Assembly (NCBI GenBank): GCA_041844335.1
Contig: JBGZAX010000030.1
Coordinates: 1 to 25,953, forward strand
DNA: 25,953 nucleotides
Direction: 5' to 3'
Source of the DNA: CAUUFM01 sp041844335
GTDB lineage: Bacteria > Bacillota > Clostridia > Lachnospirales > Lachnospiraceae
Numbering within the stretch: the first letter of the stretch is position 1; each line of letters starts with the position of its first letter. The notes beneath the pieces were generated by a model. That model ran no database searches. It had not been told where the DNA came from and saw nothing but the letters and a program-made list of their open reading frames with translations. A program made the position numbers and the translations under genes. Shown here piece by piece: positions 11,516 through 18,967 of this stretch.

Positions 11516-12217
11516 CTACCATTCAATAAGATCCGCCGGCACGGGATTTCTATTCAACACAATATCGCAGGCCCTTCCGTTTTTAAAATGTATTACCTTA
11601 TCGGTCATCGGAGCTATTGCCATGTTATGTGTAATAATTACTACCGTCATACCGTTCAATCTGCTTGCATCCTGCAATAATTTTAATATCTGCTTTCCGG
11701 TCTTGTAATCAAGAGCTCCTGTGGGCTCATCGCATAATAAAAGCTTGGGATTTTTGGCTATAGCACGCGCTATAGCTACCCTTTGCTGTTCCCCTCCCGA
11801 CAGCTGAGTCGGAAAATTATCCATTCTGTTTTCAAGTCCCACAGCCTTTAGTATTTTCTTCGGCGACAGGCTGTCCTTACAAATTTGTGTGGCAAGCTCC
11901 ACATTCTCAAGAGCTGTCAGATTTTGTATAAGATTATAGAATTGAAATACAAAGCCTATATTTTCTCTTCTATATTTGGTAAGTTTCGCCCCTCTAAGCT
12001 CATTTACCCTTATTCCGTCCACTGACACTTCTCCCTCACCTGCCGTATCCATACCTCCTAAGATATTTAAAGCGGTGGTTTTGCCCGCACCGGATGGCCC
12101 TACTATAGACACCAGTTCTCCTCTATCTATGGAAAATGTTGCCTTATCCAAAGCCTCTATTATTATCTCTCCCATTTTATATGTTTTCGTGACATTTTCA
12201 AAACTGATATAATCCAT
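11516..12217 (-). CDS. ABC transporter ATP-binding protein (MacB/LolD type)
   Basis: An ATPase of 233 aa that powers the FtsX-type permease encoded next. Walker A is GPSGAGKT (40-47), the Q loop Q92, the signature LSGGE (139-143), Walker B LLLCDE (159-164), the D-loop GALD and the switch H197. All are intact. The sequence is typical of the LolD/MacB branch (FQFYNLIQNLTALENVELA). It has a purine-rich ribosome binding site and starts at the ATG at 12217. It is the first gene of a two-gene operon preceded by a leader of about 120 nt with a terminator-like structure. Confidence 0.95.
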   Translation of the reverse strand: MDYISFENVTKTYKMGEIIIEALDKATFSIDRGELVSIVGPSGAGKTTALNILGGMDTAGEGEVSVDGIRVNELRGAKLTKYRRENIGFVFQFYNLIQNLTALENVELATQICKDSLSPKKILKAVGLENRMDNFPTQLSGGEQQRVAIARAIAKNPKLLLCDEPTGALDYKTGKQILKLLQDASRLNGMTVVIITHNMAIAPMTDKVIHFKNGRACDIVLNRNPVPADLIEW

Positions 12218-12253
12218 ACCCTATCCCCTTTTATTCATAATTCTGTATTTGAC

Positions 12254-12327
12254 AAAAAAGCCACATAATGCGGTAAACTACCGATTTTACAGCCTGATCA
12301 GGCTCTGATAGCTCCGCATATTGCAGC
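12254..12327 (-). promoter_or_regulatory. Attenuator-like structured leader before the ABC operon
   Basis: On the minus strand GCTGCAATATGCGG (12327-12314) pairs with CCGCATTATGTGGC (12273-12260): 10 Watson-Crick pairs, 2 G-U pairs and a 2-nt internal mismatch. Six T follow at once (12259-12254). Inside lies a perfect 14-bp palindrome AGCCTGATCAGGCT (12291-12304). A competing hairpin CGGTA/TACCG uses the 3' strand of the outer stem, so two structures exclude each other. The T-run ends 36 bases before the ABC start codon. It could be an attenuator or riboswitch for the ABC operon or simply the terminator of the upstream flagellar unit. Confidence 0.5.
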
Positions 12328-12347
12328 TTATTTATAAAAATATATTC

Positions 12348-12375
12348 ATTTTATTCTTACTAAATACTATTACAA
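12348..12375 (-). promoter_or_regulatory. Possible promoter of the ABC operon
   Basis: On the minus strand TTGTAA (12375-12370) and TAAAAT (12353-12348) with a 16-base spacer. The predicted start (about 12341) is just before the structured leader, which supports a leader role for that structure. Confidence 0.45.
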
Positions 12376-12376
12376 T

Positions 12377-12395
12377 GTTCACAAAACAAATGAAC
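12377..12395. promoter_or_regulatory. Inverted repeat abutting the ABC promoter
   Basis: GTTCA and TGAAC with a 9-base spacer sit immediately upstream of the putative -35 box of the ABC promoter. This is an operator-like site; the regulator is unknown. Confidence 0.3.
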
Positions 12396-12440
12396 CTGTG
12401 TAACGGAATTTTGCCCGAAAATCAATCCGAAAACACCATG

Positions 12441-12836
12441 TTAAAGATATATGGAAAAGCTTTTTCCATATTCGATACTGAAAGTTTTATCAGCACGCTT
12501 CAGCTTATGAAGAGCAGTATATGAATTAAAATTAGCCAATCTGATCTTTTTTTCAAGTGATGATAGTTTTTCTTCGTCATAATCAATGCTCAAAAGATCC
12601 TCTATGTCATCCTCCGACAAATCAATGACCATTTCTTCAAAAACATTATCCAATGCTTCTAATTCATCTATGCTTACCTGCCTTAAATCTATTTCCAAAT
12701 CAACAGACTTTTCATCGTCAATTTTAGATAAATCAATAAGTCTGTTTGTACTTTCAAGCACCGCTATCAGATGTAAATACCTTTTGGTCTGCCAATTCAA
12801 CACATCTTTTAAAAGTTCTTCATTAAATTTTGGCAT
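12441..12836 (-). CDS. Hypothetical protein downstream of fliS
   Basis: A protein of 131 aa that I do not recognise. It is acidic (a D/E-rich middle, IDLSEDDIEDLL) and looks mostly helical, with no signal peptide or membrane segment. I chose the ATG at 12836 (MPKFNEELL) because AGGAGG lies 9 bases upstream. The start overlaps the end of fliS by 14 bases, so the two are probably translationally coupled. Position right after fliS suggests a flagellar export chaperone of FliT type or a related helper. That is inference from context and size only. The last codons contain a perfect 10-bp inverted repeat (12449-12471). Confidence 0.8.
   Translation of the reverse strand: MPKFNEELLKDVLNWQTKRYLHLIAVLESTNRLIDLSKIDDEKSVDLEIDLRQVSIDELEALDNVFEEMVIDLSEDDIEDLLSIDYDEEKLSSLEKKIRLANFNSYTALHKLKRADKTFSIEYGKSFSIYL
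12449..12471 (-). terminator. Hairpin inside the end of the post-fliS gene
   Basis: ATATGGAAAA and TTTTCCATAT form a perfect 10-bp stem with a 3-nt loop, ending 6 bases before the end of the stop codon. The tail ATCTTTAA is only weakly T-rich. It may be a terminator or mRNA-stabilising hairpin overlapping the last codons of the flagellar unit. Confidence 0.4.
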
Positions 12837-13191
12837 ATTTATCCGCCTCCTTGAAAGCATCCCTTAAGTCCTTTACAAGCGGCTTTAATTCTTCAATATC
12901 AACAGCTTTTCTGCTCGCAGATGCTTTCGCAAGCTTAAATAGAAAAAAGTCATACATACGATAAAGCCCGGTACTGATTTCATATTTCATATCAAGCGAA
13001 TGCATAAGCTCTGTTATTATTCTTCTCGCCCTTTCCAGTGACTCGTCAAACACCTGCCAATCCTGTGCATCTATAGACATTTCAGCTCTCAGTAATCTCT
13101 TGGACACCTCATCATAAAGCATAATCAATATTTCTCCCTGTGTCATGGTGCTTAAGCTTTGTGTCTTATATTGAGCATAACCGTTTAACAT
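12823..13191 (-). CDS. fliS: Flagellar export chaperone FliS
   Basis: A cytoplasmic chaperone that binds the C-terminus of flagellin and delivers it for export. At 122 aa it has the family length and helical bundle, with the N-terminal YAQYKTQSLSTMTQGEILIMLYDEV and the typical LERARRIITELMHSLD. A GGAG ribosome binding site precedes the ATG at 13191. It lies 95 bases after fliD, with an 11-bp hairpin in the gap, and overlaps the next gene by 14 bases. The order fliD-fliS is standard. No flagellin gene is in the window. Confidence 0.96.
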   Translation of the reverse strand: MLNGYAQYKTQSLSTMTQGEILIMLYDEVSKRLLRAEMSIDAQDWQVFDESLERARRIITELMHSLDMKYEISTGLYRMYDFFLFKLAKASASRKAVDIEELKPLVKDLRDAFKEADKYAKI

Positions 13192-13223
13192 ATTCTATTC
13201 TCCTTATTGATAAACATCATACA

Positions 13224-13261
13224 AGTGAAACACACGGAATCTGAATACCCTGTGTTTCACT
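13224..13261 (-). other. Intercistronic hairpin between fliD and fliS
   Basis: AGTGAAACACA and TGTGTTTCACT form a perfect 11-bp stem with a 16-nt loop, 26 bases after the fliD stop. The sequence after the stem is not T-rich, so a processing or stability element fits better than a strong terminator. Confidence 0.55.
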
Positions 13262-13286
13262 CTTAAATTAAATTCAACCGATTATA

Positions 13287-16043
13287 TTATTTCTGTAAAT
13301 TTCCGATATATCCGCTCTGCATATTGGCTTTCATCATTATCTTCTCCAACCTTGCAAATCTCTTAATATATCTGTCCTCTTCTCCCTTAAGCTTTCCCTC
13401 ATAGATCTTAAGACTCTTATTTAATTCATCTATTTCACTAAATGATTGATTGCTGAATATAGTAGCAGGTACATATTTACTTCCGGCACGCTCCACCAGA
13501 CTTCCCTTATAGGATCCGGTATCGGATGCATATCTTGATATAGTTTCTTTCATATGCTGAGCGAATCCCTTGTTTCCTAAAGAATCTCCTATAAATATCT
13601 TTTCCACTTCCTCAGGTCTATCTTTTAAAGCCTGTCTGAGTGCCTTCTCATCGAACTCCAAGCCGCCATTTTTATTATTGAAATAACTAACCTGTTTAAT
13701 TCCTATAGATTCCAATCCACTTGCAAGCTTATTACCACTGTAGATCATACCTAAAAGACCGTCTCTAGCCTCCCTGAGTGTAGGATCACCGAATAAAATA
13801 CCGTCCTTTGCCTTTTTCTCCCATTTTTCAATCTGCTTTTCGGACATCTTTTCTTTTTGTTCATCGGTTAAAGCATCATACTTTAATTTGCCGGTTTTCT
13901 TATCTCTTTCGCTATTGGTTTTAAATTGCTTACCCATAAGCTCCGTAAGTTCATTGAAATCCTTTACCATACTTTTAACCGACTCTACTATTTTATCGGC
14001 ATTTATAGTACTCTTAAACTTCACACCCGTAGTATTCTCATCAATTAAAGCAAAGCCGCTTCCAACGGTTTTTACGTTAAATGCTCCCTCTATACTGAAC
14101 TTGGCTTTGCCAATTTCAAAATTATTGGTAGAACTTACAAGCTGATGTATTGTATCGCTGTTCTTATCCTTATAGAATATGGTAGCATTTTCACCTTTTT
14201 TTATGTCATCCTTATTATGCTCGCCGAATAGGGTAGCTTCCAATGATGTAACATCTGCATTTGTCATCTGATCCTTGATAGTGTTTGCCCATAGACCGCC
14301 ATCAGACACCACGCTGTTAGCTCCCTTATCCGTTGATGTAAATGTGAATGTATCACTTCTTTCATCATAATTTACGTGGAATATGGAGTTATACTCTCCG
14401 TTAGTTTTTCCTCTCTCGAACAGATTGTTATCATTATTTATTTCTCTTACCAAATCCGATATGGTGTTTATATTCTTAGTCTTAATCTGCACCTTATTGC
14501 CGTTAATATTCATATTAATTACGTTTTCATTCTCTAATAATTCGGCAAAGCTGGTATATCCTGTTCCGGTTTTAACATTCTTTATGTGTTTTGCATACTC
14601 ATCAAGCTTTTTTACCGCAGGAGATGAAGACGGTTTTCTGAGGTCGGTAGACAGACTTACCCTGTTGGATATTCCACTTGCGGTATTAAATATGCTTTTA
14701 TCACCTCCAAATATATGTCCATCATCAGATGACATGGAAAAAGAAACATTATCGGCAGGTTTAAATTTAATAATTTTATTGGAAGAATCATACTCAGCCG
14801 ATATTTTATCTCTGCCAAAAGCTTTTTTCAGTTCAGTATCTAAATATTTGGCTACATCTTCTTCCTTTGACAGATCATAGGAAATACCTTCCTTTTTTAC
14901 CTTTATCTCACCGTTAGCACCGCTGGTATAAATTTCCGGGAATGTAATGCTCTTAGTTAAACCGTTTACGGTAAAGTTTATGGTTTTCCCGAGCAGCAGC
15001 TCTCCTGCCGTCTTTTTCTCATAATCATTTTCTCCCTTATAACCGCCTATCATAGCCTCAGCAGTGTTTATCGTCATGCTCCAACCGCCGGTTTGTTCAC
15101 TGGCATTTAAGTCTATTCCTTTTGGATTTAGTATCGGATTCACCTGAGTCATACCTCTGACTTGAAGAGCGCTTCCTCCCATAACTCTAATGGAGTTTAA
15201 TGAACCTAAAGGAACCTCTGCTCCTGATACACCGGATGGAACTGTTTTTTCATCATTGATCTTTATTTTAAGATCATAGTCCTTACTGCCGTTCTTTACG
15301 AAATCTACCTTAAGAAAATCGGACATGTTATATTTCTTTCTGTTAAGAGTAACCTCCGTATTAGCAAAAGATTCCTTGAAAAGCTCTTTTACTTTCTTAA
15401 CCTTTTCATCATCCAACAGAGCATTTCCGTCAGCATCTTTCTTTATTTTTCCATCCGACTCTCTTTGATAGATGTCATAGTCTCCGGATTTAAATTTCAC
15501 ATCATAATTCTGAACCTTGTCACCAAGTCCTATAGATATTTCCAAGGTTTTGCCTTCTAAAGAGCCGTAAGCTATCTCCTTTTTCATATCAAGAGCTCCC
15601 GTCGTAAGCTCGCTGCTTCCGCTTAAGGACTTACTGGTGTAATGGGTATCCGATGCCTTATTTGATATACCCATTATATTAATACCCTCTAAATCTGAGG
15701 GTGATCCCGATGCAGTGACCTTTCCTTTGAACTCTCCTATAGCCTCCACATCGTAATTTTTGAATGTGCTTGCCCTTATTAAGCTCTTGTCCGATAAAAC
15801 GCTCAGATAATTTCTGGATAACTCAATAAGCTTATCGGAAATCTCACGATATGCCTCCTGCTTCCAAGTAGCTCTTTGTATCTTCTGCTTATATCTGCTT
15901 ATCTTGGTACGAGTCCTAAGTGTCATACTTTTTATCATACCGTCTCTGTCAAGACCAGAATTCAGTCCGCTTATACCTCTAAGCGAGCTGCTGTAAGAAT
16001 CTATACCATTATTATTTCCACCTATACCCGTCATTCCAGCCAT
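13287..16043 (-). CDS. fliD: Flagellar filament capping protein FliD (large form)
   Basis: The hook-associated protein 2 at the filament tip that folds and places incoming flagellin. The N-terminal FliD domain is clear (residues about 25-70: ISGLNSGLDRDGMIKSM, then KQKIQRATWKQEAYREI). The C-terminal FliD domain includes NGGLEFDEKALRQALKDRPEEVEKIF and a final coiled coil. At 918 aa it is about twice the size of the Escherichia coli (468 aa) or Bacillus subtilis (about 500 aa) protein. The extra length is in the middle, where the exposed and variable D2/D3 domains lie. The ATG at 16043 is 7 bases from AGGAG. It is the first gene of fliD-fliS-orf131 and divergent from parA. A weak sigma-28-like site precedes it. 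Confidence 0.95.
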   Translation of the reverse strand: MAGMTGIGGNNNGIDSYSSSLRGISGLNSGLDRDGMIKSMTLRTRTKISRYKQKIQRATWKQEAYREISDKLIELSRNYLSVLSDKSLIRASTFKNYDVEAIGEFKGKVTASGSPSDLEGINIMGISNKASDTHYTSKSLSGSSELTTGALDMKKEIAYGSLEGKTLEISIGLGDKVQNYDVKFKSGDYDIYQRESDGKIKKDADGNALLDDEKVKKVKELFKESFANTEVTLNRKKYNMSDFLKVDFVKNGSKDYDLKIKINDEKTVPSGVSGAEVPLGSLNSIRVMGGSALQVRGMTQVNPILNPKGIDLNASEQTGGWSMTINTAEAMIGGYKGENDYEKKTAGELLLGKTINFTVNGLTKSITFPEIYTSGANGEIKVKKEGISYDLSKEEDVAKYLDTELKKAFGRDKISAEYDSSNKIIKFKPADNVSFSMSSDDGHIFGGDKSIFNTASGISNRVSLSTDLRKPSSSPAVKKLDEYAKHIKNVKTGTGYTSFAELLENENVINMNINGNKVQIKTKNINTISDLVREINNDNNLFERGKTNGEYNSIFHVNYDERSDTFTFTSTDKGANSVVSDGGLWANTIKDQMTNADVTSLEATLFGEHNKDDIKKGENATIFYKDKNSDTIHQLVSSTNNFEIGKAKFSIEGAFNVKTVGSGFALIDENTTGVKFKSTINADKIVESVKSMVKDFNELTELMGKQFKTNSERDKKTGKLKYDALTDEQKEKMSEKQIEKWEKKAKDGILFGDPTLREARDGLLGMIYSGNKLASGLESIGIKQVSYFNNKNGGLEFDEKALRQALKDRPEEVEKIFIGDSLGNKGFAQHMKETISRYASDTGSYKGSLVERAGSKYVPATIFSNQSFSEIDELNKSLKIYEGKLKGEEDRYIKRFARLEKIMMKANMQSGYIGNLQK

Positions 16044-16111
16044 ATATATTCTCCTTCTTTAATAAAAATTTATATTTTTTTTATATTTTTTTAAAAATTA
16101 CCTATACATTT

Positions 16112-16138
16112 CTATCGACACATAGTATACTATAATTA
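16112..16138 (-). promoter_or_regulatory. Possible sigma-28 (flagellar) promoter of fliD
   Basis: On the minus strand TAAT (16138-16135), 15 bases, then GTCGATAG (16119-16112). The Bacillus sigma-D consensus is TAAA-N15-GCCGATAT, so this matches in spacing and most bases. It lies about 70 bases before fliD. Confidence 0.4.
16122..16133. promoter_or_regulatory. Perfect palindrome between fliD and parA
   Basis: ATAGTATACTAT is a perfect 12-bp palindrome. It overlaps the spacer of the possible fliD promoter and the -10 (TATAAT at 16131-16136) of a plus-strand promoter for parA. A protein bound here could affect both directions. Confidence 0.45.
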
Positions 16139-16178
16139 AGCAAAAAATTCAAAATAATTTGTTTTTTGGAGGTTTATT

Positions 16179-16952
16179 TTGGCAACAGTTATTGTAATTA
16201 CAAATCAAAAGGGAGGCGTCGGCAAAACTACTACAGTAGCCGCAATCGGCAGCTCTCTTGGAATGTTGAATAAGAGGGTTCTTCTTATAGATATGGATCC
16301 TCAAGGCAGTCTTAGTTTCAGTTTCGGTGCACAAATTATAGAAAACAGAACCATATATGAGGTTTTAAAAGAGGATATTCCTGCTAAAGATGCAATACAG
16401 CACAGTAAATATTTTGATATTATTCCTTCAGACATACTTTTAAGCAGATCTGAGGTGGAATTTTCAGGCTCTGGATTCGAGAAAATATTAAAAAAATCTC
16501 TGCGTCCCTTACAAAGACTGTACGACTATATTATAATAGATACCCCGCCGGCACTGAACATATTGACGGTCAACGCCTATACGGCTGCCAACTATCTTAT
16601 AATTCCGATGGCTGCGGACATTTTAAGTCTTTTAGGTCTATCCCAACTACAGGATACCGTCGATGCCGTGAAAGCCTCATACAACCCAAACCTGCACGTG
16701 CTTGGAATACTTATGACAAAGGTTCAAAGCAACACAAGGCTGTCCGCCGAGGTTCGAGAAATGGCGGAGGCTCTGGCATCACAGATGAATACAAGAGTAT
16801 TTCAAAATCAGATAAGAAACAGCATAGCAATAGCAGAGGCTCCGGCTCACGGCACATCTATATTTGAGTATGATGCAAAGTCAAATGCCGCACAGGATTA
16901 TTTAAGTTTCATAGAAGAGATCGCAAAAGATATTTCGCTCAGCGAAAACTAA
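16179..16952 (+). CDS. ParA/Soj-family ATPase
   Basis: A cytoplasmic P-loop ATPase of 257 aa in the ParA/MinD superfamily, whose members position DNA or protein cargo by ATP-driven dimerisation. The deviant Walker A KGGVGKTT is at residues 11-18 with signature lysine K11. Walker A' is VLLIDMDPQGS (about 34-44) and Walker B YIIIDTPP (about 116-123). Start TTG at 16179, 6 bases after GGAGG; no ATG alternative fits. It is followed after 18 bases by a ComFB-domain gene, and no ParB gene or parS-like repeat is visible. The pair is divergent from fliD. This points to an orphan positioning ATPase, perhaps for flagellar or chemosensory parts, and not chromosome partition. The latter role is inference. 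Confidence 0.92.
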   Translation: MATVIVITNQKGGVGKTTTVAAIGSSLGMLNKRVLLIDMDPQGSLSFSFGAQIIENRTIYEVLKEDIPAKDAIQHSKYFDIIPSDILLSRSEVEFSGSGFEKILKKSLRPLQRLYDYIIIDTPPALNILTVNAYTAANYLIIPMAADILSLLGLSQLQDTVDAVKASYNPNLHVLGILMTKVQSNTRLSAEVREMAEALASQMNTRVFQNQIRNSIAIAEAPAHGTSIFEYDAKSNAAQDYLSFIEEIAKDISLSEN

Positions 16953-16970
16953 TAAAAAAGGAGAATATTT

Positions 16971-17453
16971 ATGCCAAGAAAGATTAGTAAGACGGACCAC
17001 GTACTTGATTTAATAAGCGGCAAGAAAGAAGAGCCCGCACCGAAGAAATCCGAAAAAAAATCTGTAAAAGTGGTTGAAAACGAAAACAATGATGAATTAT
17101 CAGATGCAATCAGGAAACAGCTTACAAAGGAGATATCTGAAGAAAAGCCTAAAAAATCAAAATCAGCCTCTTCTTCAGATAAACCAAATAAGTTTGTCTA
17201 CATAAACGTGATGGAGACAATAGTCAAAAACAATCTTGAAAACAGAATGGCAAGCTTCGACATGTGTACCTGTGAGCACTGCAAGGCGGATGTAATGGCT
17301 TTAACTCTGACTAAATTACCTGCGAAATATGTCGTAACCGATGCACAGGTGTCTCCACTGCTGAACTACTATTCAAGCAAATACTATGAAACGGTAAACA
17401 TAGAGCTGACAAAAGCCTGTACTCTAATCAACAAATTTCCGCATCACGACTAA
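16971..17453 (+). CDS. ComFB-domain protein with basic N-terminal tail
   Basis: A protein of 160 aa with two parts. Residues 1-75 are Lys/Glu/Ser-rich and probably disordered, beginning MPRKISKTDH. Residues 76-160 match the late-competence ComFB family: VMETIVKNNLENRM, then CTCEHCKADVMALTLTKLP, then ending with C150. Cysteines at 99, 101, 104 and 150 could bind a metal. ComFB-family proteins have been reported to bind cyclic dinucleotides (from memory, not checked here). An AAAGGAG site precedes the ATG. It is 18 bases after parA and surely in the same operon. A basic disordered tail next to a ParA partner resembles known ParA-activating adaptors such as McdB, but this is inference. No comFA or comFC is present. 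Confidence 0.88.
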   Translation: MPRKISKTDHVLDLISGKKEEPAPKKSEKKSVKVVENENNDELSDAIRKQLTKEISEEKPKKSKSASSSDKPNKFVYINVMETIVKNNLENRMASFDMCTCEHCKADVMALTLTKLPAKYVVTDAQVSPLLNYYSSKYYETVNIELTKACTLINKFPHHD

Positions 17454-17459
17454 AAAAAG

Positions 17460-17559
17460 AAAGAAAAGAGTTGTTCTACTTAATACCGACCTCCAATCGT
17501 TAGATTCCCGGTCTAACTTTTGGGGAACGGTAATCTAATGCAGAACAGCTCTTTTCTTT
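17460..17559 (+). terminator. Nested-stem terminator element, copy 1
   Basis: An 18-bp stem with one G-U pair (17460-17477 with 17542-17559, core AAAGAG/CTCTTT) encloses a second stem TACCG/CGGTA (17484-17488 with 17528-17532) and an inner hairpin GTTAGA/TCTAAC (17499-17504 with 17512-17517). It starts 6 bases after the comFB stop and can end both parA-comFB and, from the other side, the convergent symporter gene. A related element is at 23722-23812. The inner sequence CCTCC-N4-GTTAGA with TCTAACTTTTGGGG recalls terminal repeats of IS3-type elements, but no transposase gene is present. Confidence 0.75.
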
Positions 17560-17615
17560 ATATTAAAAAGCTTTTATATTAAAAATTTCTTTCAATATTA
17601 TTTACCGGTCAACCG

Positions 17616-18935
17616 TTAAAATGAAATTCCTTTAAATAGTGCAATCAGACAAATAATCAAAGCAAGCGGAGCATAAACATATTTTCCGATGTTATGCCAA
17701 AAATCGCCGACCTTCTTTCCAGCTCCCTTATTGACCTCCTCCAGCAATTCCTCTTTTTTCATTATCCAGAACCACGAAAAAGCACCAATTGTGGCACCTA
17801 TCGGAATTACATATATAGATACAATATCCATCCAAGGTCCCCACTTATAAATAGGCTCAATAAATATTCCGATTCCTATGCAAATAATAAATAAAATTGC
17901 AAGGATAATTCCTCTTTTAAGCTTAGGCAGCTTATGGTTCACAGATTCAAGCACGGCCTCAAGCATATTTTGAAGGGATGAAATACCGCCGAATACAACC
18001 GCCAAATACATTATAACAGCAAACAGCCTGCCAAAAGGCATTTCCTGCAATATTTTGGGGAATACCACAAATAAAAGCTTAGGTCCGCCGGCTTTATCCA
18101 TTCCGAATGCAAAGCAGGCAGGTATCATTACTATTGTGGCTATAAAAGCCGCCAATGTATCGAAAAATGCGGTATTAAGAGCTCCGCTTACAACATCCTC
18201 ATTATCGGGTAAATATGCACCATACACTATCATTCCGCTGCCCGTTATGGATAGGGAAAAGAATGCCTGCCCCATTGCAAAAATCCAAGTCATAGGATCA
18301 AGAAAAGCTTTCCACTGTACAGTGAAAATAAATTTATAGCCCTCTAATGCCCCCGGCAAAATAGCCACTCTTATCGCCATTATTAAAAATAAAATGAAAA
18401 ATAAGGGCATCATTATCTTATTGGTTCTACCTATACTCTCAGCTCCGAGAATAAGGGTGATAAGAGTGATAACTACAACAATTATATGAAAAGGTATCAC
18501 AGAAAAATCCTTTAATGCAAAGCTGTCAAACCACGTATTGGTATCCACTTTCATAAGACTTCCCGTGATTGACTGAATTAAGCTTTTTAATATGTATGCA
18601 ATAATAATTGCATATCCTATAGCTATACACATAGAACCCGCAAGAGGTATCCATCCTATAGTATTTCCTACAAGCCTATTCGCATTACCGGATTTTAAAG
18701 CCATAGTATAAGCTCCCACAGTTCCTGTCTTAGCACGTCTTCCCACCGCATACTCTGCTGAAAGTCCTACATATCCAAAAATGAGCACAAAAATAAGATA
18801 GGCGATTAAATAGGCTCCGCCACCATAGCTTCCAACTTTATATGGAAAGCCCCAAACATTAGCCATACCGACTGCCGACCCTACACAAGCCAGGATAAAA
18901 CCCCACTTAGACTGAAACTGTTTTTCTCTGTTCAT
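17616..18935 (-). CDS. Neurotransmitter:sodium symporter (NSS) family transporter
   Basis: A sodium-coupled uptake transporter of 439 aa with about 11-12 membrane segments, family of LeuT, TnaT and MhsT. The first segment carries the broken helix GSAVGMANVWGFPY (about 19-32), which binds Na+ and substrate. The sixth region has FFSLSITGSGMIVYGAY, matching the unwound TM6. Substrates in this family are mostly amino acids; which one cannot be told. The ATG at 18935 is 6 bases after AGGAGG. It stands alone, convergent with parA-comFB across the shared terminator. Its leader contains a bulged hairpin. Confidence 0.93.
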   Translation of the reverse strand: MNREKQFQSKWGFILACVGSAVGMANVWGFPYKVGSYGGGAYLIAYLIFVLIFGYVGLSAEYAVGRRAKTGTVGAYTMALKSGNANRLVGNTIGWIPLAGSMCIAIGYAIIIAYILKSLIQSITGSLMKVDTNTWFDSFALKDFSVIPFHIIVVVITLITLILGAESIGRTNKIMMPLFFILFLIMAIRVAILPGALEGYKFIFTVQWKAFLDPMTWIFAMGQAFFSLSITGSGMIVYGAYLPDNEDVVSGALNTAFFDTLAAFIATIVMIPACFAFGMDKAGGPKLLFVVFPKILQEMPFGRLFAVIMYLAVVFGGISSLQNMLEAVLESVNHKLPKLKRGIILAILFIICIGIGIFIEPIYKWGPWMDIVSIYVIPIGATIGAFSWFWIMKKEELLEEVNKGAGKKVGDFWHNIGKYVYAPLALIICLIALFKGISF

Positions 18936-18967
18936 TCATTCGTCCTCCTTATTTTTAATGTTATCCT

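Noticed and set aside
16179..17453. Plasmid or chromosome partition locus
   Set aside because: There is a ParA-type gene but no ParB and no parS-like repeats, and the partner is a ComFB-domain protein.
17484..17532. Remnant of an IS3-type insertion sequence
   Set aside because: The TCTAACTTTTGGGG part resembles IS3-type ends, but there is no transposase fragment or visible target duplication; it is kept as a terminator element with the resemblance noted.
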